64,000 nt of DNA, taken from NCBI GenBank assembly GCA_950295325.1, contig OX485805.1:21317501-21381500 (forward strand). The letters are read 5' to 3'. Numbering within the stretch: position 1 is the stretch's first letter; each line of letters starts with the position of its first letter. Both the position numbers and the translations under genes were made by a program. Below, piece by piece: positions 38,835-51,900 of this stretch. A model generated the notes under the pieces. The model was not told where the DNA came from. It did no database searches and worked only from the letters and a program-made list of their open reading frames with translations. This DNA is from Polytrichum commune (Eukaryota > Streptophyta > Polytrichopsida > Polytrichales > Polytrichaceae).

Positions 38835-39775
38835 TAGGTTTCCTATTCTAGATCCCTTGTGATGAGCTCCACGAAGGCATCTTCATCATACTCCCATCGA
38901 TGGACATAGCCTCGCCTTCATTCGATTGTCAAAATAACCGTCCATCTCCATGTCCCATTTCAATATACCCCAATGGCAGCACATGTGGGAAGTCAATACA
39001 AAGCCATTTCATGTCAAAGGCCTTTTTCTCAAGAAATACACACACATTTTTATGTCCGCTGTATCATCACCCACCTGCCTATATCTATAATCCAAACCTC
39101 GAGAGACTAAAGTATGTAAGGAAACATCAGATCAGTTCCAAAACTGTTGGCGTGTACCTATGAAACCCTACCCTCGCCAAAACGTCCAAAGTCTACCTCG
39201 GATTCAAAGCATGCTTTTGAACGTGAGATAATGTCATTCTCCAGAGTGGGAGATTAAATCACAAAAATCTTATCTCCACAAAAATTAAAACCTCTCCGCC
39301 TACCGCAGACAACACGAGATCTACAGCGCAAAAACCTTCGAATCCTCCCCTTTCCTCCTTGCGTCAATCGCATTCTGAGTAGCTCCTGTCGACCTGATCC
39401 CGTATAATAACCAGAGTAAAAAAGATAAAAGATGAATACAAGAAAGAAATTTAAAATAAAATAAGCTGTTTGAGAACTGGTGACCGATGTCGCGAATGGA
39501 CACAAGGGGATCCAGCTCCACACTCAATCATTCATCGACGATAATATGGCACCGGAAGCACCATTGTGAGTAGAACTAATAAAAAATAATAAAAACTGGA
39601 AAAGCATAAGAATGTATCTGTGAAGAAGTGGAGACTCGGAGGCTGTTGGTGTGGGGGAGGCGATTGTCTACGAAAATGTGGACGCCATCGCAAAAGCCAT
39701 TGGAGCTCCCTCGACACAGATAGCTGAAGCTTCAGTCCGCCATAGCTGGACCTCTGGGAGGAGCCTGGCCGGGCC
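38835..39775. other. Upstream region of PGAP1
   Basis: Presumed 5' leader and promoter of PGAP1. No TATA box or exon could be assigned with confidence. An open frame at 39254-39527 (minus) has no family motif. Confidence 0.4.
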
Positions 39776-39960
39776 ACCCGGTCTTTCGCCGGGTCTTACC
39801 TGCCAACCCGTGGATCAGCACGAGGCCCTGTGCACGGGTGGCCCGCTGGTTCAGGGGGCGGACCCCACAAGCCTGTGCTTCCCATAAGTAAACAGGCCTC
39901 ATCAGAGAACACTTCCAGCAACTCCCATGTGCTTTTCTATCCACGTAAAGAACTTCTGTT
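39776..39960 (+). repeat. Interspersed repeat R3, dispersed copy
   Basis: It shares GTGGATCAGCACGAGG-C, GGTTCAGGGGGCGGACCCCA, CAAGC-TGTGCTTC and CAACTCCCATGTGCTTTTCT with the tandem units at 43975-44740. It is the most GC-rich copy. Confidence 0.7.
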
Positions 39961-40194
39961 TTTCCCCCTTTTGTTATTATCTTTTATCCAAACTTTTTAA
40001 GAATAGGCTGAAATTCAAACATCATAACGCCTCCGTAAAAAATACGTCCCGAATTCCTATTAGAATGCCCTTGTCCACATGTCTCTTTTCTTTTCGCAAG
40101 AAAGACAATCATCTTTTCTAATTCAGAAGTCGATTATGGTGAAGAATGTTGCGACTATGGTGGAAGAATGAGGATGACTATGGCCACGGGGCAA

Positions 40195-40219
40195 AAAAAA
40201 AAAAAAAAAAAAAAAAAAC
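40195..40219 (+). repeat. Poly(A) tract
   Basis: About 24 uninterrupted A on the plus strand. It could be the tail of an old retroposed sequence, but no matching body or target duplication was identified. Confidence 0.8.
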
Positions 40220-40365
40220 TATTACTACTACATTGATATATGCAACTACGATCAATCCTACATCTTATTTTTGTTGTGCAATGTTGTTTGCAAAAGCGAA
40301 GCAACCTCATGAGCATCAAAATTGTTGAGTCTGACAATGTGACAACTATGGAGGTTGTTCAAGTT

Positions 40366-40690
40366 TTAGTCCATGTAGCTTGAAAAAAGTCCTAGTTCAG
40401 AAATATTCAATGAAGTAAGAACGCCTTGAAGAACCATCAAATTTGGTGCAAATTTTTCTTTCTCAAATGATGTGACCATCACACTACTACCCTCGCCATT
40501 GGGGAATGAAATTGTTGCATTGAAAGAAACCTCTCCAAGAACCTCACGCAATGCAAAAAGGCTTGTCGGAAACGGATGATTTTGAGCAAGTGCATATTTG
40601 TGTTTTTCATCTTCATAAATCTCTACATACACATAGAGTTCTCCATCAAGGTGGCACTCACTAGATTCGTTCTGTAGCATAATCCACAAT
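40366..40690 (-). CDS. Unidentified open block, possibly a terminal exon
   Basis: A 107-residue open frame ends in a stop at 40366-40368. An acceptor-like TTATGCTACAG lies near its 5' end, after which it reads NESSECHLDGELYVYVEIYE and later EVLGEVSFNATISFPNGEG, LNISELGLFSSYMD. Composition and alternating hydrophobicity look like a real beta-rich protein rather than chance. Upstream on the same strand, 40700-41440 reads as coding-like fragments with stops. I do not recognise the family. It may be the end of a decayed gene or transposon passenger. Confidence 0.35.
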
Positions 40691-41208
40691 CATATTATCT
40701 ATTTAGTCGTATTTATGATAACTTTCAAAGCCTCTCTAGCAGGTCAGCTCCATGCCACAACAAGTTGGCACAAATGCATCTTGCATCCGTGTGCTTGATG
40801 TAGAGCGGCCAATCTTGTTTGTTAAGCTATACATGACATTGTGCTCTGCATCTTATTGATCATTGCTACAAGGGTGTATCTTCCCACATGCCCTTTGGAA
40901 TACCAAATGGCTTCATCAAGCTTCCACTTTGACACTAGAGTCAGGAAGAAAGGGTGAGACTACTTGTCGGAAGATGTCCATTGTGGATGATGAGCCATCA
41001 CCTTATGGTAAGTGATGTTCACATTTGTGATTGGGCAATCGATAACTTTCTTGAGATTATTAACCTTCACAATGTAAGACATCAACCTTCCAATTCTTAC
41101 AACGACTTGGCAAGTACCAAAGCTTAGGGCCTACCACAACATGCACTAGCTCAAACTCATATTTGTTATAGGCTCGCATCTCTTTAGCAACACAAATGGG
41201 AAAGAAAA

Positions 41209-41234
41209 AGAAAGTAAAGTAAAGTAAAGTAAAA
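41209..41234. repeat. AAGTA pentanucleotide microsatellite
   Basis: Four to five uninterrupted units of AAGTA. Confidence 0.85.
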
Positions 41235-41450
41235 CGTTTGGTAGCAATCCAATAGAAGCGATTGTTGATTCCATGAGGGAATATTTTTGCACCACTAGTT
41301 GCACTAATACAAGATGTTCCTCCTCAACAGTAAGCACATCCAATTGTTGCACATTTTTACCGAGCCTTGTTTTTATGCTCATAATCACCATTTGATCGCA
41401 TGTTGACTTCACATGGTGATAGTGCACATTGATGGTTACATTGAACCTCT

Positions 41451-42294
41451 TATAGTTCACCCTCAATATCTATGAACACTTCGGAGCAAGGAAACTTGTA
41501 ACACTTATGTGGAGTTAACACTCTAACACTTGTCGGGGGTAGTATAGACAATTTATAACACTTATATGATTTTGGAATTAAAAGCAGTGACACTTATAAA
41601 AACAAAGGGTGAAAATACATACGATATGAATGTCATCATACATCTAAGTGTAATGGAAAATAAGAAAATGTGTAGTAGTTTAATGAGATTATTGTGCACA
41701 CCAAGAACTTGAAGTGTTCGAATGTTTTTGGATGAGATGTGTAACATCACTAGGTTTTTGTTCCAAAAATGGTTTCAAGGTCACTAATGCATTTTCAACA
41801 TCCTTGAATCTTATTATATCTACCATCACATCACCAATTTGCAAATGTTAAACATCCTCAACGGATTTTTCTCCGGTGCATCATTTTTTTCATCAAGTAT
41901 ACTTATATTTTCCTCCTCAATAGGTATGTAGAGGTTGGTTAGATCAAATTTGAGTTCGTAGTTAATGAACTCGTGTGCATTCATAATGGCTCTAGTTTCA
42001 CTCTTTACATATTCCACTGCCAGTTGTTCCAGTAAGGTATTAGGGTTGAGGGTTATAATTTATGTCAGTTTTATCCAAGTTATGAAGTTTCACATCCTCA
42101 TTTTCACCTAAATTAACACTTATAGACATGAATTCATTGAAGATGGGAGCAAGATTTTTATAAATTCTCTTAACAACTAGCAATTAACACTTACTGGTGT
42201 ATTTTTTAATATTTTGGCGGGGAGTGCAATTTTCCTCAACACATATGCAACTTTAACACTTATCGGGGTAACACATATTGACGGTGGACTATAG
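41451..42294 (-). mobile_element. Deleted pogo/Tigger-type element with transposase tail
   Basis: The left end reads TATAGTTCACCCTCAATAT. The right end on the minus strand reads CTATAGTCCACCGTCAATAT. About 16 of 18 inner positions match. Subterminal copies of AACACTTAT-GGGG occur near both ends. On the minus strand, about 41680-42017 encodes an acidic region and then FKDVENALVTLKPFLEQKPS, which looks like the C-terminal tail of a CENP-B/Tigger transposase. Stops and a frameshift near 41850 break it, and the catalytic domain is missing. The ends resemble those of the element at 16733-17185. Confidence 0.6.
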
Positions 42295-43190
42295 ATTCCT
42301 TTATTGGTAGCAATGACAACTTGTCTTCTTTCTTGATGATCATACGGTTTCCATCTCTCAAGAGTGAAAGTATACTTCTTGGTATATAGAGACTCTCATT
42401 TCGCTCCAGGGGTGGATTCTTCATATCACGTATGAGCTTACATGAGTGTAAGAAGGGGTATTATTTGAGGTGTTGTCGTACATAATATACATAAGAGAGA
42501 TATATTATTTTTCTCTACTATGTACATTCAAAAAGGCTCTTTACTCTTTTGAAGTGAAGGTAGATGTGCAAAACAAGGCGCAAAGGTTTAGACATAAAAT
42601 TGACAATAGATGTTTTAGTTTCATTTCATCACGTTTTTGTCCATTGATGTATATGGTAATGGTCCTCAACGACTACCATGTTCATTAGTATTAAGGTTTG
42701 CATTTGGGTTTTAGGTTTTCACAAATTGGAGGCTCTTGGAGCACTCATGGCCTTCCTTGAGTTTTTCTCCCTGGAAATGTGGCCAAGTTATTGTGCTCTT
42801 GTCTTTGTTTATTTGATATAATCGCTCATGCTATGGATGAAAAAATGTTCAATGATTTTCTCATTGGAAAGTAAAAGTGGATTCTATATGTGACAAAGGC
42901 TTAATTAATTCATGATTTGTATTTTGAATATATAGTGAAGACATTTATCATATTAAATTGAAAAATTTACTATAAATCCACGTGACTCCATTTTCCAAAT
43001 TGTTGTTAATACGTATGCATTTTTGTTATCTATAAACTTCTTAGATATAGGGAATTTCGTTCAAATTTCTAATGAAGAGCCCTCCCGCCCCCCCTCCCCC
43101 CCGGCATTCCACTTTTTGACAATCATGAAGAACAACACGAGCATGTCCACAAAAGGTTAGGTCCTCCATAGACTTTGAGCAATCCATGTG
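42295..43190. other. Gene-free AT-rich stretch
   Basis: No family motif was seen. A C-run of over ten bases lies at 43084-43102. Confidence 0.4.
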
Positions 43191-43199
43191 ATTCTTTAA

Positions 43200-43760
43200 T
43201 CACCGATCATCAAACTTGTTATTGAACAACTCTTCATTGTCCTTATATTGATTTCCTCCTTCATTGATGGCATCAAGCTCTGCTTGATTTAATTCACCAT
43301 GTGACTCGCCAATTCCAAAAGCCATCATCGTTTCTATATTGGATTTAGTGTCTTTGGAATCATTTGAACACAACTCCCAAACCTCTAGGCAATTCTCGCC
43401 CTTTAATATCGTTTGCACACCCTCATTGTATTGTAAGATGCACCTTAGCCACAAGAAGTTTCACCTTGTCCATGTTTTCATCCTCTCTAACCTCAATAAT
43501 CATAGGAGATGGATATAAGTTTGCGCCAACATTGTCTCAACTACATGATCGTCAGCTTGGCATGGCTCGGCTGCAACATTCTTTGCAGTCACACATGACT
43601 TAGTTGCAACATTCTTGGTAACTTTGCATGGATGTTCTTCTCCAAAGATTGTAGGAAACTTGTATGCATCATCAAACTGGAGATTAATTCCCAACGAGAA
43701 TGTTGGTTGCGAATCACCAACTTCTTTAGTCACATTATGCATACACATGACTTTCTTGTG
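43200..43760 (-). pseudogene. Unidentified coding remnant
   Basis: Two minus-strand open blocks (43748-43500 and 43454-43200) are separated by a frame change. They read as acidic, Asn-rich protein with short repeated blocks (KNVATKSCVTAKNVAAEPC). The lack of a clean joined frame suggests a dead element. No family was recognised. Confidence 0.3.
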
Positions 43761-43974
43761 GAAACCTCACTCAAATGGCGTTGAAACTAGGAAACCAAGA
43801 AGTGGGAACAAAGAACAATGAAGGTTACAAGCTCCCATTAGCTTTATACAATAAAACAAAGGGCACCAATTTATTGTAGATCATTTCTATTGAAAAAAAG
43901 AAGGAAAGATAAAGCGAAAAAAACAGAATTTCTCTACAAATGGGAAGGCACTCCCCTTAGGCCACTCCCTTGTT

Positions 43975-44745
43975 TATGCCCATGAACCTGTAGATTAGCA
44001 TGATATACTGTGGATGGGTGGTTGTTGGTTTAGGGGGCACACCCCACAAGCATGTGCTTCTTGAAGTTGATTGGTTTCATAGAACATTTTTAGCAACTCT
44101 CATGTATTTTCTATCCATGCAAAGAACATATTCATCCACAACATCACTATACATTCATCCAAATGGAGAGCATTTCATAAATTTCCTTGTGTTTTTCCAT
44201 CCACTCATATAATACTTCATCCATAATCTCATGTTTATAAGACCATGTTCATTCAAGATCATAATGGTTATGCCCATAAACTTGTGGATCAACATGAGGT
44301 CATGTGCATCGATGGCGCACTAGCTCAGGAGATGAACTCCAAAAGTATTTCCCATAACTTAACTAATCCCGTAGAACATTTCCAACAACTCCAATGTGCT
44401 ATTCTATCCAAGAAGAGAACATGTTGCTCATCCAAGTGGAGATTATTTCATCAAATTCCCTCTACTTTTCATCCATTTATGTAATATTTCATCAAAATCC
44501 TCCAATTTATGTCCATGGAAATTTGGTTACACCCATAACCGCGTGGATCAACATGAGGTCTTGTGCAATAAGGAAAGCCGGTTTAGCTGTTGGACCCACA
44601 ACCATGTGCTTCCTATCAATCAAACAATCCCATAGAATACTTTCAACAACTCCCATATGCTTTCTATCCACACACAAAATAATAATATTTTATCAATTGC
44701 TCATCCAAGCGGAGAGCAAGTCATCGATTTCTTTACTTTTGTAAA
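43975..44745 (+). repeat. Three-unit tandem array of repeat R3
   Basis: Units begin near 43975, 44275 and 44532, so the spacing is about 260-300 bp. Each has a CCCATAA--TGTGGATCAACATGAGGTC start, an ACAAGCATGTGCTTC block and a CAACTC-CATGTGCT-TCTATCCA block, followed by TTTCATCCA-TCATATAAT. The units are diverged from each other. Confidence 0.7.
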
Positions 44746-45526
44746 CACACGATTTTTATAACACACATGATGTGAAGCTTAATATGTGCATAAGCATATT
44801 TCTTATGTACAAACATGGCTTGAATGAGTGGATATCTCACTGCCACTCTAGCTTGTCCTTCACTCCCCTCTTGTTGATTATGTGGTCAACAACCTCTAGA
44901 TTTTGTCCACAAAAGAACAATTTATCCTTCATAAAAGGCTTGAGTAGATAAATGTTTCATGGTTGTCACAACTCGTTATCTACTCCAAATCACTTAAAAT
45001 TCAAGGCTTTTGTTGGCCTTCCCAAACATTAGAATCTAATATGTTAAACTAGCATACAAGAAAAGCAAAATGTTTCATTTTCAAATTAAAGTGCCCTTGC
45101 GTGAAACAAATCCGCCTCGTAGCCATTAAATACCTCACAACACCAATACTCAATAAAGATTGTTCCCATTGTTCTCTCCACTTATTCAAAATCCCCTTAA
45201 TGGAGCATGCCATAAGCCTACAAAATGTATCCCAAGCAAATAACCATTCCCAACAATTACAAATACGTCATACTTTGGTCACACACTCAAAAATCCTCCC
45301 CACACTCCTCTAAATCCAACCTTTTACCCTTAAGATGTTTAAGGTTACTTGACGTTACTTTTAGTTGATGATATCAAAGTAAACCCATTTAAAATTGATG
45401 AACCTATCAATTCTGCTCTTCCAATTGGACCAATGCATGTATGAAAAAGAAATCATAGATAGATTTGGCTCACAATTGTCCAAGACATAAATACAAACTA
45501 TGTATATTTGATCACCATCATCACTT

Positions 45527-45700
45527 AAGGTAGATGGGTCTTAAGTGGCTTGTTTTCTTGGCCTGACTTCTATATTTGAGTCGTATGTGGTTTGGTGGGG
45601 ATCAAAGAGCAAACATCATAAAATATACATGTTTAAAAGACATTGGACTATGTCTTCAAATTATTATGATTGCCCTACACTGAAACATTGAACACCATTG
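45527..45700 (+). repeat. Interspersed repeat R1, partial copy
   Basis: It has the R1 start AAGGTAGATGGGTCTTAAGTGG, then TATATTTGAGT and CATGTTTAAAAGACATTGGA. It fades before the second half. Confidence 0.7.
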
Positions 45701-46379
45701 GGAGGACATTATGTACCTAGTTAAGAAATTAACAAACATGCACTTCCCCTAACCATGACTACATCAAGGTAAGTCCAATTTTCAATCCGATTTTTGCAAA
45801 TATTTCATTGTAGATTTGTTAACACAACACGAGTTTTGTTACGTAAATATAACTGGTAGAAGTTGGAGAACATAAAAATCAAACCAAATAACACCCACAT
45901 ACCTTAGGACCATTTCTTTGCTTCCTTTCCCTAATAGGCCATGTTTTATATAGTTTAAAGCTCATAAACCAAGTGAGAATTGGTTTTGATAATTATTGGG
46001 AATTTGTACAAATGCTAGCTTGAAACCTTTAATACTTTACTCATAAGCCACAATCAAACACACAAATTGAACCCCGGAGCAAATCAACCCCTCAAAGGGC
46101 CACGAAAGGCACACTGAAAGCTTCCTCCTTCCCTGAAAGAGGCCACTTGTGATAAAGGGGATTCCGTAGAGGGCTCCCTATTCCGACACAAACAAATTAT
46201 TTCCCCCCTCAAAATGTGTCATGTGTCATGTTCACATTTGCCTAGACCCACTTGTATCCTATGTGCAAATTATATTCTAGCACATGTAAAGATGAAATAG
46301 GGAGTCCTCTACTGTAGCACAATGGTCTACCTATAAGTGTGGCATGTAACTTGTGTCAAGTTTACATAAGATATGTGAG

Positions 46380-46725
46380 CCTATGTTGCTTATCTTTATC
46401 TAACACCTATATTTAAGTGGTTGTGGAGCTTAGAATGGACATCCAAAGACATGTGTCAGAAAGAGATGGGATCACATACTCAACATTTGTTAATTATTCA
46501 AGGTGCATTGCGTATTCAAAACTGCCATCTCTATGATCATATACATATAACATAGAGAATCATTCATGTTAATTATTAATAGATTACTCACATGAGCTCC
46601 AAAAACTAGGAGGAAAACAACTACAACTTTGATTCAAATTTGCTAATCATCTAGTGTTGATTTGTGTACATGCTAAAATGCCCAGTTTAGGTCCACTTAC
46701 CTTATGAGCTTAGTCTATGCCCAAA
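46380..46725 (+). repeat. Interspersed repeat R1
   Basis: It has AACACCTATATTTAAGTGG, CATCCAAAGACATGTG, CACATGAGCTCCAAAAACTAGG, GCTAATCATCTAG and GGTCCACTTACCTTATGAG in the standard order. Confidence 0.75.
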
Positions 46726-48918
46726 TTTGGCACATCTCTCTAAGTTATGCTAAGGGCTACTTCACACACAAGATCAAAGGCTTATGACCATTGCACTCTA
46801 AGATCTCTCATTGGTCAAAAAAGTAGAGACCTTCCAAGTTCAATTTACACTTGAAAGTGAATGCCTAAGGACCCAAAAAATTTATCATAAATGAAAAGTC
46901 TACATGAAATTTTACATGACAGATCAAAAATTAAAATTTCAAGGTCTGCTAGAATTTGCATCAAGTCTACCTCCGAGAGGTAGGCTTGACACAATTTCCG
47001 ACAAACCATGTCAATATATGCCTTGATGAGAATCAAGGGTCCTCACAATTACATGATCATGGCTCTTGGCTCATATGTGAAACAATGTCTGGAGAGATTT
47101 TGGGCAAAATTAGTCAAAATCCTAGGGTTCCCAAGTCCAATAGGTTGCATGTTGTGATCTTTCGGATTTTCTTTATTAAATTGAGGTATATTCCATATTT
47201 TCCTTTAAAATGATCAACAATTTTCCTAAAGATTAATCTTCAACTGATTATTTATTAACGAGTTGATCTGTAACTAATTGTCAGTTCACCCTGTTCAATG
47301 GTGTGAGATGACCCTAAGTTAGTGGCTGGGGCGAACCAACCCGTACACTGGTTCTTTGGAGGCAAGGGCAAGGAACAAGTGTATGTTAGCACCATATTTT
47401 ATTTACTATCTTGCATCCAGATTTGTTTAATTGGTTCTTTCATGTGTGGGTGATCATATGCATGGATTTTTTAACAAGTACCAAAAGCAATGTCACTGTA
47501 TATGACAACACACACACCACCAATGATTTGGAAAAGTTCCTTTTCTTCCTTCAAAAGGAGTTCATCAGTTCCTTGACTCTTGCAATCAGTCAAGCTCCAG
47601 TCTCTTTTAATGACATTGACCTTTACACAAACCTAAAACGAAAAAGGCTCTGAAGATTAAAAAGTCCGCAAATTTTCCCTTTTGGAATTCCAAAAGATGG
47701 TGGGAACTTGAGTATAGTTGCAAGAATGTCTTTACTGAAACTGCTTGAAACCTATGCCAGGCTCGAGTATGCCATAAGCTTCAAATGAAATCTCTTGTGG
47801 ACATGCATTGTAATGGGATAACAAATGATCCTTGCTTGCAGAAAATCCGACAAGGGAGTCTTAGGTCACTGGTGGCTTTAGTATAACTTAATGGCTCCGC
47901 TCTTGCTACATAAATTGGTGCCGAGTATGAGTAGAGTCAGAGTGAAAGTTAGCCATGCCAATGTTGCTCTTGCGTACCTGCAATTGAATTCCAAGGGTAG
48001 CTGATTTTCAGCACATACCTCTGCTCTGGAGAGACAAGCCTCCCATTTGGGTACCTATCACAGGAAGACCTTCATAAAAAATTTCTTGCTAATCTATGTG
48101 GATTTGCAGCAAGCTTGACCAAGAAGAATCAACAGAAATGGCAATCCTGTGCGAAGAATCAAAATTTTATGACAAAGAAACATGAGTGCACAATCTCAAT
48201 CAAAGTTAGCTCTCGTACAGACATACACCTGGATCTTTCTAGTTTCACAACTCTCCATGCACCAATGATACATCTGGAAGAATTACAGTAATTCAGGTGG
48301 AAATCCACCCAAAATTTATGACAAAGGTCTGTTTATCTCAACAAGGACCACGCTCAAGTTGAGACTCATGCGACCCTAGCCCTATCAAAGGAAACTGACT
48401 CTGTACAGGACTTCAATAACCTACAAAAAAATTGTACAGGTCCTCAAAATGTCAAACTGTCATCAAAGCTCGGTTCAGGCATGGAGCTCACATGGGCACC
48501 AATTTCCTGTTACTCAAGGACTGTCAGTCAAGATCGATGCACTCCTTTCTGATTACTCTTGGCACCCTGCACTTTGCAGCTGGTCACAGGGCAGAAGTTG
48601 AAGTGGAGCATTCATAAACATGCCAAATGATCCTGAATTTGTTGGAGAGTCGGAGGCAGCTTGTTCGAGGAAGTCCCCTGATCTTCTGGTACATCATAGA
48701 GCTCATCGTTCAGCTCCCCCTTCCTAAGCTCCCAACAGAGACACCAGCAAAGATATACTATGGTTGAGAAGATGCTCCTTTTGGCAATGTTGGTCAGCTG
48801 ATCTCTCTCTTGAAATCACAGGATGTCTGAAAAGAATGGTGTCTGATAACACTTATCGTTGCTACAGATCTGAACAGGCAACATTATGTTTGGGGAGTTC
48901 CCCTTAGGGTTAGGGTTG

Positions 48919-51900
48919 TCAAGAACTTTTTGGTGAATGAGACCTGGAGACAATGACACCTAATGGCCTCTGCACCTCAGTTTTGGGGTTAAGAGGAGGC
49001 TTGCGAGGTGGAGGGTGAGAGGATTCTTTCCTGTTCACTTTTCCATCTCCAACTGGCAGAATAGGAGCACCGTTGAATATAGAAAAGTCTCCTGAAGACT
49101 TCAATTGTCTCGGCAATGCAGGGGAGGTGTGGAGACCTGAGGTGGATGGACTCATGGAGGTGGACACACTCTCATGTCCAGACTCTGATGCAATATCACC
49201 ATCTGATGCATCTGAGTGAGCCACAGGATTCCTTATCGAAGAACCATGTCGAAGTACCTGTGATGCATAAGTAGAAGTACTGATTCCGCTGCCTCCAAAA
49301 ACTATCCTAGAAGGTGTTCTACCAACATCACTGGTGTCACCTCCAAACCTACCTAACCCAGGTCGGCTCCAAAATACTGGATTCCTCCTCAGGTCTCTTA
49401 AGAAAGTGTTCCTCCCTCTTGTAGAAGAAACCACACTATCTGGAAGTCCAGGACTTACACCCCATGAGGGAACATAGGTCCTCCCCACAGTAGGTGTATT
49501 TGAAACAGAACTTCCTTGATACGCTGGCCAACTTGATCTTCCTCCTGCTGAGGGAACTGCAGCAGTAGAATTGGAAGGCAGGGGTTCACCCAGAGCCCCA
49601 CGCATACCCAGAGCTGCGATAGAATATGGCCTCTCTGATACACTGTATCTCCTTTCTGCTGGGAGGGGACTCATTGACATTGAGTCTGGTATTGTGGAAG
49701 TGACACTGTGGCTATCTATACTACTCAGAGCTTCAGAATCTCCTTCAGCTGCCTCCAAAGGCAGAACTGATAATACAGGCATCTTGGCAGTGCTGGTCCT
49801 GGATAAATCACTATTCAAAGAAGGAAGTCCATGAGGAGTAAGTGACTTGTCTGGACCTTTTTGCATTGCTCTCTTTAATGCGTACTCCATGCTCAGGCCA
49901 CTTCGACTGCTGATGTTGCTACTTGAGCTGTTATCTGTCTCTGGTACATTCATCAAGTCACGGTGACCGACCTTCTGTAGTACAGATGATTTTTCACGTG
50001 CTTTCTGTGCTGCTTGAGAAGCTTCCTGGGCATCCAACTTCGCAAGTCTCCATGCACTGATTCTCACATTTGCTGGGGGTCGTTTTCTGAGACGCCCAGC
50101 TGTCTCTGGGTCAACGCTTGAAGGTCCCTTGCTAGGTGCTAATTGAGGGGCAAACTCTTCCTGCAAATTCAAATACAGCTGATAGTCATTGTCCTCAACC
50201 ATACTTTCAGACACAAAGAACTTTGCAGTCCTCCCACGTTCTAACAATGTGCACATTATCTTGATTCCCCCAGTGCTTTTACTTTTGTATACAAGAATGA
50301 ATATCCTAGAATAAGAGTCATGTCATAGAATGGAGATGTATTGTTCTGGTTATGTACCCAAAAACATGGGGTCTCTGTGTTGGGCCCTTTAGTATTATTG
50401 CCTTCATTCATGTTTGAATTCATGACTCCTTTATTCATTTCCTCGATACTTTCCTCTTCCACGACCGGTTCCTCCATGATGGTTTCTATCACAGTTTTTT
50501 TGTTATGTCGTTTGTGTGATCTCCGATCATGGCAAACCTGTTCATTTGATTACAATGGTCTTATGTTGCATGTTTGTGCCTCATGCTCAAATAGGCACAA
50601 CTATGTACTTCAGTTTCATACAGCAAGTAAGGATTTCTCTTTGATGATATATTTCATAACAAATCAAACCATCCATACCTGATGCTCGATAAATATGCGA
50701 GGTGGTGTACACCATCCACCATTGCCTCGATGCTTTAGGCCTAAGGAGCTGGCCCCGCTAATACCAGTGGTTGTTGAACCACCAGGTGATGAGAGTACAC
50801 TCTCCTCCTCTTCACCAAGAGCAGGAGCATCATTTTGGGCTCGCATAGCCACCACATACTCATATGTGGTTATACCCTGGAAATTCAAAACACTTGTATA
50901 TTAGGTTTAATCAACAGTGTTTTATAATAAGATGTGCATGTGTAACTTGGAATTCAAATTGTTAATTAGTCCAAGAGATGACAAGTCGGTCTCACCTTCC
51001 TCATAAGTATCAAGTGGAAAAAGAAGAGCTCGCCTAATGGGATTGATGCCAAAAAGGCTACAATCGTGCACAGTAACTGCGGGGCATAACAAATAACTAA
51101 GTCAGTGAGTACAAACACTGTAGACTTTTTTTGAACAATGTAGCCCAGCATTAAACAAGTTGTATAGCCAAGGGGAATATATTTAAAAGTCATTGTTGTG
51201 TTAAAATACATCAGAGGAATGAAGTACATATTTGCTTTATTCAGCTCACTTCCAAATACAAGACCTCATAGAAGCATTAGAGATATCTACAAGATGTCAA
51301 TCCATTGAGAGCTGATACAGTACCACAACAGCTGCAAAAGGCGCTGTTGAGAACCCATTTCCAAGCTTATCAACAATTTGGTTCTCGGTTCCTCTCCTAT
51401 CAACAAAACAGCGGATGAAAACTGCTGCCCCTATCCCCCACTCAACCACCAGCTGCAGACAGATCAACAATCTCAGAACTGTGTACTGTAGAAGCAGAGC
51501 ATGCGTGCACTTCCCACAGAAAAACCAAAAAAAAAAACAAATTCCAGTACAATGATTGCAAGAACCCCAACTCTATTTCAGTCATCCAGTAACGTAAGAG
51601 ATAAAATACCAAGGAGAGACTAGTAGCCATTAAAGCCACAAATGTTGAGTAATTTTTCCTCCCAACACAGTTGTTTAGCCACTGCAGAGACAGAAATAAG
51701 AAAGCAATCTCAGTATAACCTGCAACAGACACAATGTTGACTTGCAACAGCAAGTAGTTGTTTTAAATAATCAAAGTTTTTCAAGTTTATTTCGAAGGAC
51801 TCATGAAGTACGCTCTCCATGGAGGCCTCTTCAAGAATGACCTCTTACTAATCAAAGAGAGAAACTCTATTTCCTAGAAGCGAAGAAGGTTGTTGGCCAT

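Larger units (their letters stand above)
44746..48918. other. Gene-free stretch with R1 copies; 3' flank of the palmitoyltransferase
   Basis: No coding exon could be recognised on either strand. Two R1 copies lie within it, listed separately. The part from about 48600 to 48918 likely includes the palmitoyltransferase 3' untranslated region. Confidence 0.45.

Noticed and set aside
49571-49834. Plus-strand 87-residue frame
   Set aside because: It is a shadow of the large last exon of the palmitoyltransferase.
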